In this document: positions 50,132 through 58,031 of the stretch, one piece after another
Position numbering within the stretch: position 1 is the stretch's first letter
Layout: every line of letters starts with the position of its first letter
Source of the DNA: Acidobacteriota bacterium
Lineage (GTDB): Bacteria; Acidobacteriota; Vicinamibacteria; Vicinamibacterales; UBA2999
NCBI GenBank assembly: GCA_013140775.1
Contig: JABFSA010000009.1
Location: forward strand, 1-63,907
DNA: 63,907 nt
Direction of reading: 5' to 3'
Position numbers and translations under genes: made by a program
The notes under the pieces: model-generated
Database searches by the model: none
Told to the model about the DNA's origin: nothing
What the model saw: only the letters and a program-made list of their open reading frames with translations

Positions 50132-50689
50132 TTACTGATCGTCGTGGTTGAAATTCTGCTCGTCGTCGCGCGCCACGAAGGGCTCGGTTCCTGGCGCCGG
50201 CGTGGTCGGCCGTGGTTCGACCTGCTTCTGGAAGAGCATGTTCATGAACAGAAACATCGGCTTGGTCTTCATCACGAGCGCACGGGCAGGCTTCGTATCG
50301 CTCGCGTTGAAGTGCTGATGCACGCAGTTGTTGTGGACCACCACCACGTCGCCGGCTTTCCAGTCGTAGCGGACCCCATCGTGAATTTCGTAGCCTTCGC
50401 CGTCGAGGATGTAGAACGCCGCTTCGTTCACGTGCCCATGCTTCTGGTTGCGTCCGCCTGGCGCGTACTCTTCCAGATGAATGTGCAGCGTCTGCCCGAG
50501 ACCATCGACCGGCTCGATGTAGTGCCGGCTGAATGCCTGGGGACCATCCCTGAACTTGAGCTCCCGGCCCTTGAGCACCCTGGGCACCGATCGGAGGCGC
50601 GCCAGTTCATCCTTCAGGCTGTAGCTCCCCTCCACGCCGCGCACGAACACTCGGGGCTTCTTGCTCGTGAAATGAGATTCCTTCGCCAT
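50132..50689 (-). CDS. Cupin domain protein, HQHFN type
   Basis: 185 aa. A single cupin barrel. The first motif reads NQKHGHVNEAAFYILDGEGYEIHDG with two His and one Glu. The second reads GDVVVVHNNCVHQHFNASDTKPARALVM. The metal-binding set of 3-4 His plus Glu appears complete. The C-terminal 30 residues are Pro/Asp/Asn-rich and probably disordered. It lies between two solute-binding-protein genes in the operon and shares the HQHFN signature with three other cupin domains nearby. Enzyme or ligand-binding role unknown. Confidence 0.85.
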   Translation of the reverse strand: MAKESHFTSKKPRVFVRGVEGSYSLKDELARLRSVPRVLKGRELKFRDGPQAFSRHYIEPVDGLGQTLHIHLEEYAPGGRNQKHGHVNEAAFYILDGEGYEIHDGVRYDWKAGDVVVVHNNCVHQHFNASDTKPARALVMKTKPMFLFMNMLFQKQVEPRPTTPAPGTEPFVARDDEQNFNHDDQ

Positions 50690-50695
50690 CGAAAC

Positions 50696-51787
50696 CTAGT
50701 CCCTCTCTTTCACGACCGCCTGTCCCTTCAGAAACAGGTCGGACCATAACTTCGACCACTTCGCTTCCTCATCGAGTGTGATGATCGGGTCGATGGTCGT
50801 AAACGGAAAGTCATTCAAAGACGAATCAACGGAGCGGCTCGAAGGCACGCGGTTACGCTCTTTGAGCACGGTCTGCCCTTGCCTCGACAGGATGAAGTCG
50901 GTAAACAGCATCGCACCGTGCGGATGCGGGGCGCGACGCACGACGCCGACCGAGTTGGCGCGCCCGAACGTGGGCGGCAGCGCCTTCCATTTGATGGGTG
51001 CGCCCCTGACGAGGAGCCGCTCGGCGTTGTGATTGTAAATATTCGGAGCGAGTGGAATCTCACCAGAGGCGACGAGCTGGCCCACGAGCGTATGGCCCGT
51101 CCGCATCACCGGCTTGGCGGCAGCGAGGCCGCGGAAAAACGCCAACCCCTTCTGCTCACCCATGCTCTTGACCATCGCGCCGAACCAATCGATGTCACCC
51201 GCCTCGAGGCCGAGGCGGCCGACGAAGCGCGGATGCAGCAGATCGCTGTAAGCGTTCGGCACTTCCTCTGGTTTGATGAGACGCGTGTTGTAGCCGATCG
51301 TGAAGAAGTTGAAACGCGTCGCGACGTAGTGCCGATGAGGAGGAAAGGCGGCGGGCGCCAGCTCAGGAAAGGTCGGACTGCGAAACTCGTCGAGCAATCC
51401 TTCCCGGTAAAGCGCCTCCATCTCAGGCGAGTTGGTCTCAATCACGTCGAAGCCGACTCGGCCGGCACGGGCTTCGGCGACCGCCCGCTGCACCACGCGT
51501 TCACTGGCGGCGCGCCAGATTTGAGTCTTGACGCCGTACGCTTTCTCGAACGCTGCGGTCAGCGGACCCGAATCCTGCGTGTTCAGTGACGTGTAGAGCA
51601 CGACGACGCCTTCGCGCTTCGCGCCGGCGACAAGGCGCTGCTGTCGATCGGCGCCCTCGAGCATGTAGATCGCACGACTTGGGGAGGGCTGCGGGCGCAC
51701 CTGTGCGTGAGCCATCACCGGCGCGGCAACGAGCCCCGCGATGGCGCGCCCGAACACGCGGCGACTGTACATGCCCTCGCTCTTCAT
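50696..51787 (-). CDS. ABC transporter solute-binding protein, Tat-like signal
   Basis: 363 aa. The N-terminus YSRRVFGRAIAGLVAAPVMAHAQ has a twin-arginine-like motif (R9, R10) and an Ala-x-Ala cleavage site near residue 28, so it should be a periplasmic protein. A second Met at residue 6 is another possible start. The mature protein YMLEGADRQQRLVAGAKREGVVVLYTS parallels the lipoprotein at 47776 along its length. Two binding proteins for one transporter (permease at 56289, ATPase at 55172) suggest two ligands or a captured duplication. It lacks the iron-binding Tyr pair of FbpA. Confidence 0.88.
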   Translation of the reverse strand: MKSEGMYSRRVFGRAIAGLVAAPVMAHAQVRPQPSPSRAIYMLEGADRQQRLVAGAKREGVVVLYTSLNTQDSGPLTAAFEKAYGVKTQIWRAASERVVQRAVAEARAGRVGFDVIETNSPEMEALYREGLLDEFRSPTFPELAPAAFPPHRHYVATRFNFFTIGYNTRLIKPEEVPNAYSDLLHPRFVGRLGLEAGDIDWFGAMVKSMGEQKGLAFFRGLAAAKPVMRTGHTLVGQLVASGEIPLAPNIYNHNAERLLVRGAPIKWKALPPTFGRANSVGVVRRAPHPHGAMLFTDFILSRQGQTVLKERNRVPSSRSVDSSLNDFPFTTIDPIITLDEEAKWSKLWSDLFLKGQAVVKERD

Positions 51788-51799
51788 GGCTCGTGTCCC

Positions 51800-52414
51800 T
51801 TAGCGCGTCACCGTTGCGTGACCACGCAGATAACGCTCCACGACCTCGGTGCTCAGTACAACGGCCGAGTCATACTCCGGCGCATCCTCGAGTTGCTCGA
51901 GGTCGTTCAAACCGGAGGCCTTGAAAATCCGATTGATGATGGAGATGAGTCGAACGGGTCTCTCAGGATTCGCGTTGAAGTGCTGGTGAATCGTGTTCGG
52001 TGGCACGTAGACGACGTCCCCGGCTTCCCACTCGTACCTCTTCACCTCGTCCTGCGGCGTCCAGTGATACGTGTCGGTGATCTCGACGTCGCAATCCTGA
52101 TGCAGGTCGTAGCCTCGTCCTTCCACAACGTACACACACTCTTCGGCGAGATGACGATGCTTCCCGGAGCGGCTGCCGGGCGGGATGATCTGCATGTAGG
52201 CGTCCACCGTCTCCATGCGCGTGTTCATCGCCTCGTTCAGCAGATGCTTCAGAAGTCCCTGCCGCGACATTTCCCATGGCATGTCGCTCGGCGCAATAAC
52301 CTTCCGGCGTTTGGCGTTCCTTGCCGGGGCGCTCGCCGCGTCGTCGAGCAGCGCCTGGTAGAAAGGCTTGTTGTCGCTCCCCTGCCTCCACGCCTTCGAT
52401 TCACTCCACGCCAT
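51800..52414 (-). CDS. Cupin domain protein, HQHFN type
   Basis: 204 aa from the ATG at 52414, which has GGGAGGGA 6 bp upstream; the longer frame to 52513 overlaps the dehydrogenase gene. The cupin motif 1 reads SGKHRHLAEECVYVVEGRGYDLHQD, with two His and one Glu. Motif 2 reads GDVVYVPPNTIHQHFNANPERPVRLIS. It is the first of three cupin genes alternating with solute-binding-protein genes. Some cupins of this type are annotated as aromatic ring-cleavage dioxygenase-like; the substrate here is unknown. Confidence 0.86.
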   Translation of the reverse strand: MAWSESKAWRQGSDNKPFYQALLDDAASAPARNAKRRKVIAPSDMPWEMSRQGLLKHLLNEAMNTRMETVDAYMQIIPPGSRSGKHRHLAEECVYVVEGRGYDLHQDCDVEITDTYHWTPQDEVKRYEWEAGDVVYVPPNTIHQHFNANPERPVRLISIINRIFKASGLNDLEQLEDAPEYDSAVVLSTEVVERYLRGHATVTR

Positions 52415-52461
52415 CGTGTCCCTCCCAACGGACTGTAACGATCCTGGCACGCACAGGCAAC

Positions 52462-53295
52462 CTACACACCGTACTGGTCCAGTTTGAACCGCTTCGGCTT
52501 GAGCAGGCGACACAATTCTCGGTTCAGCCCTGCCTGCGGCAGGGCAAGCCCCATCTCCCGCGCCATGGACTGAACGATGGCGAGATCGTCCTCAGCCCAC
52601 GACATCGTGTGGGTTCCCCAGTTTCGCAGCGCATAGTTATCGGCTCCGGTCTTCGCGAGCGAGGAACGCAGCAGCTCCACGTCCACGCCAGAGCGGTGCG
52701 CCAGCGCCAGGGCCTCATGATTGGCGACAAGGCAGGCCCACATCACCATGTTGTTCGCAGCCTTGGCGACCTGTGCCGTGCCCACCTTCCCCGTGTGGAC
52801 GATGTCACTGCAGAAGCACGCCAACACCGGTTCGAGACGCTGCACCACGTCTGCCGGGCCTCCAACGAACGCCAGCAGCGTGCCCTCGTCTGCGGCCCGC
52901 CCGCCCCGGCACATCGTGGCGTCCACGACATTGACGCCTGCTGGTTCCGCAGCCGCAGCAAGCTCCTCCATCGTCTGGGGATTGACCGTTGAGAGAACGG
53001 CGACGATGGCCGTGCGGACCAGATGCGGAAGCAGCCCATCAGCCGACAGGATCTGACGTACCTCGTCGTCGTATCCCACGCACACCAGAACAGCGTGACT
53101 CTCACGGGCAAGTGCCGCCGGAGCATCTGCCCACCGGGCACCAAGCGCTTCCACGTGAACGCGTTTGCTCGCATCAACATCGTGAACGATGACAGCAAAC
53201 CCTTTCCGTGCGAGGTGGCCGATGATCGGCTGTCCCATACGTCCCGCGCCCAGGACACCGACCGTGCTCAGCGCAGTGCTCTTACTCATAACCAC
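52462..53295 (-). CDS. NAD(P)-dependent beta-hydroxyacid dehydrogenase (3-HIBDH family)
   Basis: 277 aa. The Rossmann N-terminus VGVLGAGRMGQPIIGHLARKGF is the dinucleotide-binding signature. DATMCRGGRAADEG matches the substrate-binding block and GTAQVAKAANNM carries the catalytic Lys. It would oxidise a 3-hydroxy acid (3-hydroxyisobutyrate, tartronate or related) or reduce the matching semialdehyde in the cytoplasm. Directly downstream of the ThDP enzyme but separated from it by three palindromic repeats. Combined with a ThDP carboligase/decarboxylase, tartronate-semialdehyde-type chemistry is conceivable but not shown. Confidence 0.88.
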   Translation of the reverse strand: MVMSKSTALSTVGVLGAGRMGQPIIGHLARKGFAVIVHDVDASKRVHVEALGARWADAPAALARESHAVLVCVGYDDEVRQILSADGLLPHLVRTAIVAVLSTVNPQTMEELAAAAEPAGVNVVDATMCRGGRAADEGTLLAFVGGPADVVQRLEPVLACFCSDIVHTGKVGTAQVAKAANNMVMWACLVANHEALALAHRSGVDVELLRSSLAKTGADNYALRNWGTHTMSWAEDDLAIVQSMAREMGLALPQAGLNRELCRLLKPKRFKLDQYGV

Positions 53296-53309
53296 ACTCG
53301 AGGTCTCCG

Positions 53310-53333
53310 GCTCGGCTGAAGCCGAGCACTACG
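53310..53333 (-). repeat. REP-like palindrome
   Basis: On the minus strand a GTAGTG flank is followed by the hairpin GCTCGGCTTCAGCCGAGC. The outer stem pairs differ from those at 43607 (GCTC/GAGC instead of GTCC/GGAC) with both sides changed. Confidence 0.8.
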
Positions 53334-53349
53334 ACGACTTCAGATTCCG

Positions 53350-53373
53350 GCTCGGCTGAAGCCGAGCACTACG
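53350..53373 (-). repeat. REP-like palindrome, direct duplicate
   Basis: Identical 24-bp copy of the element at 53310, spaced 40 bp from start to start, within the ThDP enzyme-dehydrogenase gap. Confidence 0.8.
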
Positions 53374-53404
53374 TTAGCCGCCAGCACGTCAGATCGCGAC
53401 GGAC

Positions 53405-53427
53405 GTAGTGCGCGGCTTGAGCCGCGC
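53405..53427 (+). repeat. REP-like palindrome, third stem variant
   Basis: GTAGTG flank followed by GCGCGGCTTGAGCCGCGC, opposite in orientation to the two copies just before it. The outer stem pairs are changed again on both sides. It lies 6 bp from the ThDP enzyme stop. Confidence 0.75.
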
Positions 53428-53432
53428 TCCCT

Positions 53433-55172
53433 CTATCGCTTCTGTGTAATCGTGTCGATGAGAGCGGGCTGGCCGCTCTTCACTTGCGCGATTGCCCGCT
53501 GCAGAGCCGCCGCAATGCCGTCGGGTGACTCAATCGGTCCCTCGGCGTACCAGCCCATCGACCTCGCCATCGCCGCGAAGTCCGGCGCCGGATCGTCGAG
53601 GTCCATTCCGATATGCGCCCGCTCGACCGGCGTGCCACGCAGCTTCGCCATCCGGATCTGATGTTCCCAGTCGTTGTAGTAGGCGCGGTTGTTGTACATC
53701 ACCACGAGGAGGGGGATCCGATGCTTGGCCGCCACCCACATCGCGCCCGCATCGAACATCAGGTCGCCGTCAGGCTGCATGTCTACGACCAGGCGATTCT
53801 GGTCGCGGTGCGCGAGCGCGACACCGAGGGAGATACCGAACTGCGTCGCGGTACCGAGCGACCTCCCGGGATGCCGATGCGGTTTGTCGAAATCCCAGAG
53901 CTTCCGCGTCCACCGCTCCAGCGTGCCGGCGGTGAGCACCCAATCTTCGTCTTTGATCGCGTCCCACACCTCCGACGCGAGACGGGGCAGCGTGGTCGGA
54001 CTCGCGTCCCAATCAACCTTCGCGTCTTCAGTCCACTTGTCCCAACGGACCCTACTGGCAGCAGCCGTCGCTGCCGTTCGGGCGGCGATGCGCGGAGGCA
54101 GCGCCGGATCGGCGTCTATGCGCGCCTTCAGCAAGGTTGTCAGCGCCGGAATCGCCAGCGTGGTATCCGCAAGAATCTGCAGGCGGAAGTGATGCGACCG
54201 TTGATAGTCGAGCGCCCAGCTCGAGAGCCCCAGATCGCCGAACCCGATGTCGATCCAGGTTGCGTCGGGCGGAACGACTGAGACCACTTCCCTCGTTGCG
54301 CTCACCAGCTCCGTCGTCGCGCGTTCCCAATCCCTCGTATCGAGGCAGAGGACAAGGTCTGCGTGCCGGAAGGCATCCTTCGAGTTGCTCACGTTGAGCG
54401 GATGCCGGGACGGAAAGTTCAGCCGACTGTCAACGTCGTACACCGGGATGCCAGCGGTCTCCGCGAGCGCCACGAGCGCATGAAATCCTTCAGGCTCGCG
54501 CCCGACGTACTCCGCGATAATCACCGGTCGTTCTGCCGCAGCGATCAGCGCCGCCGCTTCGGCGAGCGCCTGCGGATCCGCCGCGAGACGGGACGGCACA
54601 TGCGCCGCATCGGCAGGCGGCAGCGGAACGTCGTGATCGAGCACCTGTTCCTGAAGCCAGGCGTCGTAACACATGTAAATCGGCCCGCGGGGCTCCGTCA
54701 TCATCACGGAGTACCCCCGCGCGAAAGACTCGGGGACGCCGTCAATGACGTGGGGCTGGTAGTCCCACTTCGTGTACTGGCGTATCGCCTCTCCCTGGTT
54801 CTGTGCGGAGTGAATCCAGTCGATGCGGGGCCGGCGCTTCGTTTCGTCCATCGGCCCTGTTGCGCCGACGATCAGCACCGGCGAACGGTCGATGTAGGCG
54901 TAGTAGATCGCCATGTTGGCGTGCAGCAGTCCGACGAGACTGTGCAGGATCGCCACCATCGGCTTCCCGGTGACCTTGGCATACCCGTGAGCGATCTGCA
55001 CCGCCGTCTCCTCGTGCTGACACAGCAGCAAGGCCGGACGGTTGCCGCCGTAGTTGACGATGGAGTCGTGAAGCCCGCGGTAGCTGGCCCCGGGATTGAT
55101 GGCGGCGTACGGGAGACCGTAGGCGTGCAGGAGATCGACGATGAGATCGGAGGCCCAGCGCTCGTCGGCCAT
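53433..55172 (-). CDS. Thiamine-diphosphate-dependent enzyme (acetolactate synthase/benzoylformate decarboxylase-like)
   Basis: 579 aa from the ATG at 55172, which shares one base with the ATPase stop (TGATG). Three-domain ThDP enzyme: the PYR domain has LCQHEETAVQIAHGYAKVTGKP with the ThDP-activating Glu. The PP domain has PDGDLMFDAGAMWVAAKHR and then VVMYNNRAYYND, the Mg-ThDP motif with the usual third Gly of GDG replaced by Leu. This variant is seen in a branch of ALS-like enzymes of unknown substrate. It should decarboxylate a 2-oxo acid or ligate the product. Operon context links it to an ABC importer and a hydroxyacid dehydrogenase. Confidence 0.86.
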   Translation of the reverse strand: MADERWASDLIVDLLHAYGLPYAAINPGASYRGLHDSIVNYGGNRPALLLCQHEETAVQIAHGYAKVTGKPMVAILHSLVGLLHANMAIYYAYIDRSPVLIVGATGPMDETKRRPRIDWIHSAQNQGEAIRQYTKWDYQPHVIDGVPESFARGYSVMMTEPRGPIYMCYDAWLQEQVLDHDVPLPPADAAHVPSRLAADPQALAEAAALIAAAERPVIIAEYVGREPEGFHALVALAETAGIPVYDVDSRLNFPSRHPLNVSNSKDAFRHADLVLCLDTRDWERATTELVSATREVVSVVPPDATWIDIGFGDLGLSSWALDYQRSHHFRLQILADTTLAIPALTTLLKARIDADPALPPRIAARTAATAAASRVRWDKWTEDAKVDWDASPTTLPRLASEVWDAIKDEDWVLTAGTLERWTRKLWDFDKPHRHPGRSLGTATQFGISLGVALAHRDQNRLVVDMQPDGDLMFDAGAMWVAAKHRIPLLVVMYNNRAYYNDWEHQIRMAKLRGTPVERAHIGMDLDDPAPDFAAMARSMGWYAEGPIESPDGIAAALQRAIAQVKSGQPALIDTITQKR

Positions 55173-56281
55173 CACGCCACCGTGAGCACGACGCACTTGT
55201 CGGCGTGCAGCTGGACGAAGATCGATTCGCCGACCTTTGTACGGAGCGTGGGATGACGACGTGACAACAGGGTGCGCGGCCCTACCTTCACCTGAAAATC
55301 GACCGCTTCACCGAGAAACACTTTTTGATCCACTCGTCCCTCCCAGACGTTCCTGCCCTCGGGTCTGACTTCCACGAGCTCGACATCTTCCGGCCGCACC
55401 GAGATCGAGACACGCTCATCCGTCTTGAGCGGCAGACTCGAGGTCACGTGCACATCGCCGATCTCGGTCCGCACAACACACATCGCGTCGGCCCCGTCCA
55501 CTGGAGTCACGGCGATGACGTGCCCGTCCACGAAGTTCGTGTTGCCGACGAAGTCGGCTACGAACTGATTGGCCGGCCGCTCGTACACGTCACGGGGACT
55601 GCCAATCTGCACCACGCGTCCTTCGTTCATCACCGCGATCTGATGCGAGAGCGCCAGCGCTTCACTCTGGTCGTGTGTCACGTAGACGGTGGTGATCCGC
55701 AACTCGCGCTGCAGCCGTTTGAGCTCGAACCGCATCCTCTCGCGAAGTTTGGCGTCGAGATTGGACAACGGTTCGTCGAGGAGCAGCAGCGCGGGTTCCC
55801 TCACGAGGGCTCTTGCAAGCGCCAGGCGCTGCTGCTGGCCGCCGGACAGCTTGGTGGCATCGCGATCCGCGAGGTGATCGAGCTGCACTGCGGCAAGGAC
55901 TCGCATCACGCTTTCCTTGATCTGCCCACGGGAATACCGTCGATCGCCCACCTCGAGGGGAAAGGCGACGTTCTGGAACACGTTCATGTGCGGCCAGATC
56001 GCGTACGACTGAAACACCATGCCGAAGCCGCGACGATTGGGGGCCACGAACACGTTCCGTGAAGACGAGAAGACGACCGTGCCGCCGACGGAGATCTCAC
56101 CCGCACGCGGACGCTCGAGGCCCGCAATCGAACGCAACGTGGTGGTCTTGCCGCAACCGCTCGGCCCGAGCAGCGTGAAGAGACGGCCCTGCTCCACGCC
56201 GAACGTCACGTCCTGCGCGGCTTTGACGGCCTGACCGTGATCGCCTGGATATTCAGTTGAGAGATTCTGTACCGCTAGCAC
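55172..56281 (-). CDS. ABC transporter ATP-binding protein (FbpC/PotA-like)
   Basis: 369 aa. Walker A is LLGPSGCGKTTTLRSI, the Q-loop is MVFQSYAIWPHMNV, the signature LSGGQQQRLALARALV, Walker B LLLLDEPLSNLDA and the H-loop VYVTHDQSEALALS. The C-terminal ~120 residues are a TOBE-type domain typical of the iron/spermidine/sulfate importer group (CUT1/FbpC-like). It energises uptake through the fused permease encoded just upstream (7 bp gap). The substrate is set by the binding proteins at 50696 and 47776. Confidence 0.93.
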   Translation of the reverse strand: MLAVQNLSTEYPGDHGQAVKAAQDVTFGVEQGRLFTLLGPSGCGKTTTLRSIAGLERPRAGEISVGGTVVFSSSRNVFVAPNRRGFGMVFQSYAIWPHMNVFQNVAFPLEVGDRRYSRGQIKESVMRVLAAVQLDHLADRDATKLSGGQQQRLALARALVREPALLLLDEPLSNLDAKLRERMRFELKRLQRELRITTVYVTHDQSEALALSHQIAVMNEGRVVQIGSPRDVYERPANQFVADFVGNTNFVDGHVIAVTPVDGADAMCVVRTEIGDVHVTSSLPLKTDERVSISVRPEDVELVEVRPEGRNVWEGRVDQKVFLGEAVDFQVKVGPRTLLSRRHPTLRTKVGESIFVQLHADKCVVLTVA

Positions 56282-56288
56282 GTGGGGT

Positions 56289-58031
56289 CTACTCCTTCAC
56301 GCCGTACTTTTTGCCAAGCCACTGCGCGGCAAGCACCAGCATGAAGAGCGCAATGATGAAGAGCACGCCGAGGGCCGACAGCTCGACGTACTGGCCATTC
56401 TCCCATAGCTCCCAAATCACGATCGACACGACCTGCGTGTCTGGACTGTAGAGCAGGATCGACGTGGACAGCTCTCGAATCGAGACGATCATCACGTAGA
56501 TCCAGCCGGCGAGAAGACCCGGCTTCAGGAGCGGCAGGATCACCCTGCGGAACGTCGTGCTCCATGACGCGCCGCTCATGGCGGCCGACTCTTCGAGCTC
56601 CTTGTGAATCTGCAGCATCGATGTCGTGCTGTACCGCAGACCGTACGGCATGAACCGGGTGATGTACGCGAGGAGCATGATCCAGATCGTGCCGTAGATG
56701 CCGACGTCCACGTTGAGATAGAAGATCATGATCGACAGGCCAAGGACGAGGCCTGGAAAGACCATCGGCAGCGAAGCGACGTTGTCGAGCAGCCAGCGCC
56801 CGCGAATCTTCGTCTTGACCACGATCCAGCAAATGACCGCCGTCACGAGCATCACAATTGTTGCGGCACTGAACGACAGGAACAGACTGTTGAGGACCGT
56901 GCGCCCGAGGTTGGGGTACGACAGGATGAATCGATACGAGTCCAGCGTCAGGTTCTGCAGCGCTTCCGCGGACGGTACCGCGTAGAACCGCTGAAACGAC
57001 GACCACAGGAGCACGGCAAACGGGAGTACCACGATCAGCAGGAAGTAGACGAGGAAGATCCCGGCCGTGAGCCACCTCCACCGCCCGAGATCAATCTGTC
57101 TCGGCCGGAATCCCTTCCCGGTCATCGTCGCGTATCTCGATCCCTGACTCGAAAGACGCGACACGGCGAACACGCCCACAGTCGTGATGACCAGAAGCGC
57201 GACCGCGTATGAAGACGCGAGCCCGACCTGGCTGGGATACCGGTGCACGGCTTGATAGATCGCCGACGTGAACACCTGGATGCCGACAGGAAGCCCGAGG
57301 AGCGCCGGCACCTCGAACGCTTCGATCGAACGCACGAACAGAATAAGGACCGTCGCGACGACCGCAGGCCAGGTCAGGCGAAGCGTGACACGCCACGCCA
57401 CCTGGAAGATGTTGGCCCCGCTCATCGTGGCCGACTCTTCGAGCGACGGATCCATCGCTCGAAACGCCGCGGTCATCAGAAGGAATGCCATCGGCGAATA
57501 GTGGAGCCCATCCACCCAGATCATCCCCGCGAGCGAGTAGATGTTGAGAACCGGCTCCTCGATGCCGAACCAGCTCGCGGCCACCAGGTTCAGAATGCCA
57601 ATCTGCGGGCTCGCCAGAAAGATCCAGGCGACCGTAAACAGAATCGAGGGAATGACGAGGGGAATAATCGACAGCGCAAAGAACACTCGTTTGAACGGCG
57701 TGTTCGTCCGCTCATTCATCCAGGCCAACGCGGTACCGATCCCGAATGCGAAGATCGCCGTTCCCAGGGCGAACTGGATCGAGGTCCACAGAAGCCGCAG
57801 GGTTTCCGTGGTGCCGTAGGCGGTTATGTAGTTCTCGAGGGTGAATACCGCATCGACGGCTGCTGTCTGCGGTGTGCGGAAGCTCTGCCAGAGGAGGAAA
57901 CCGAGCGGAATCACGGCGATGTAGACCGTGAACGCAACCGACAGCCCAAGAACGATCCACTTCCAGTCGAACGGAGCGCGTCGCTCGGACGCCTCGACTG
58001 GCGCGTCCAGAGCCGGGCTACTGGTGGTCAC
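56289..58031 (-). CDS. ABC transporter permease, fused two-domain type (FbpB-like)
   Basis: 580 aa from a GTG at 58031. Two binding-protein-dependent permease domains are fused, each with about six helices and an EAA-type coupling loop: LEESATMSGANIFQVAWRVTL in the first half and LEESAAMSGASWSTTFRRVIL in the second. This AfuB/FbpB layout gives a pseudo-dimeric channel from one polypeptide. Its start overlaps the EutA-like gene by 14 bp. With the ATPase at 55172 it makes a complete importer once a binding protein docks. Confidence 0.92.
   Translation of the reverse strand: MTTSSPALDAPVEASERRAPFDWKWIVLGLSVAFTVYIAVIPLGFLLWQSFRTPQTAAVDAVFTLENYITAYGTTETLRLLWTSIQFALGTAIFAFGIGTALAWMNERTNTPFKRVFFALSIIPLVIPSILFTVAWIFLASPQIGILNLVAASWFGIEEPVLNIYSLAGMIWVDGLHYSPMAFLLMTAAFRAMDPSLEESATMSGANIFQVAWRVTLRLTWPAVVATVLILFVRSIEAFEVPALLGLPVGIQVFTSAIYQAVHRYPSQVGLASSYAVALLVITTVGVFAVSRLSSQGSRYATMTGKGFRPRQIDLGRWRWLTAGIFLVYFLLIVVLPFAVLLWSSFQRFYAVPSAEALQNLTLDSYRFILSYPNLGRTVLNSLFLSFSAATIVMLVTAVICWIVVKTKIRGRWLLDNVASLPMVFPGLVLGLSIMIFYLNVDVGIYGTIWIMLLAYITRFMPYGLRYSTTSMLQIHKELEESAAMSGASWSTTFRRVILPLLKPGLLAGWIYVMIVSIRELSTSILLYSPDTQVVSIVIWELWENGQYVELSALGVLFIIALFMLVLAAQWLGKKYGVKE

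Noticed and set aside
47776..51787. Iron(III) uptake as the function of the ABC importer
   Set aside because: The fold matches FbpA-type systems, but the tandem Tyr pair that binds Fe3+ is absent in both binding proteins and no siderophore genes are near.
53310..53427. A short CRISPR array (regularly spaced palindromic repeats)
   Set aside because: Only two identical 24-bp units 40 bp apart plus an inverted variant; the same palindrome is dispersed elsewhere and no cas genes are present.
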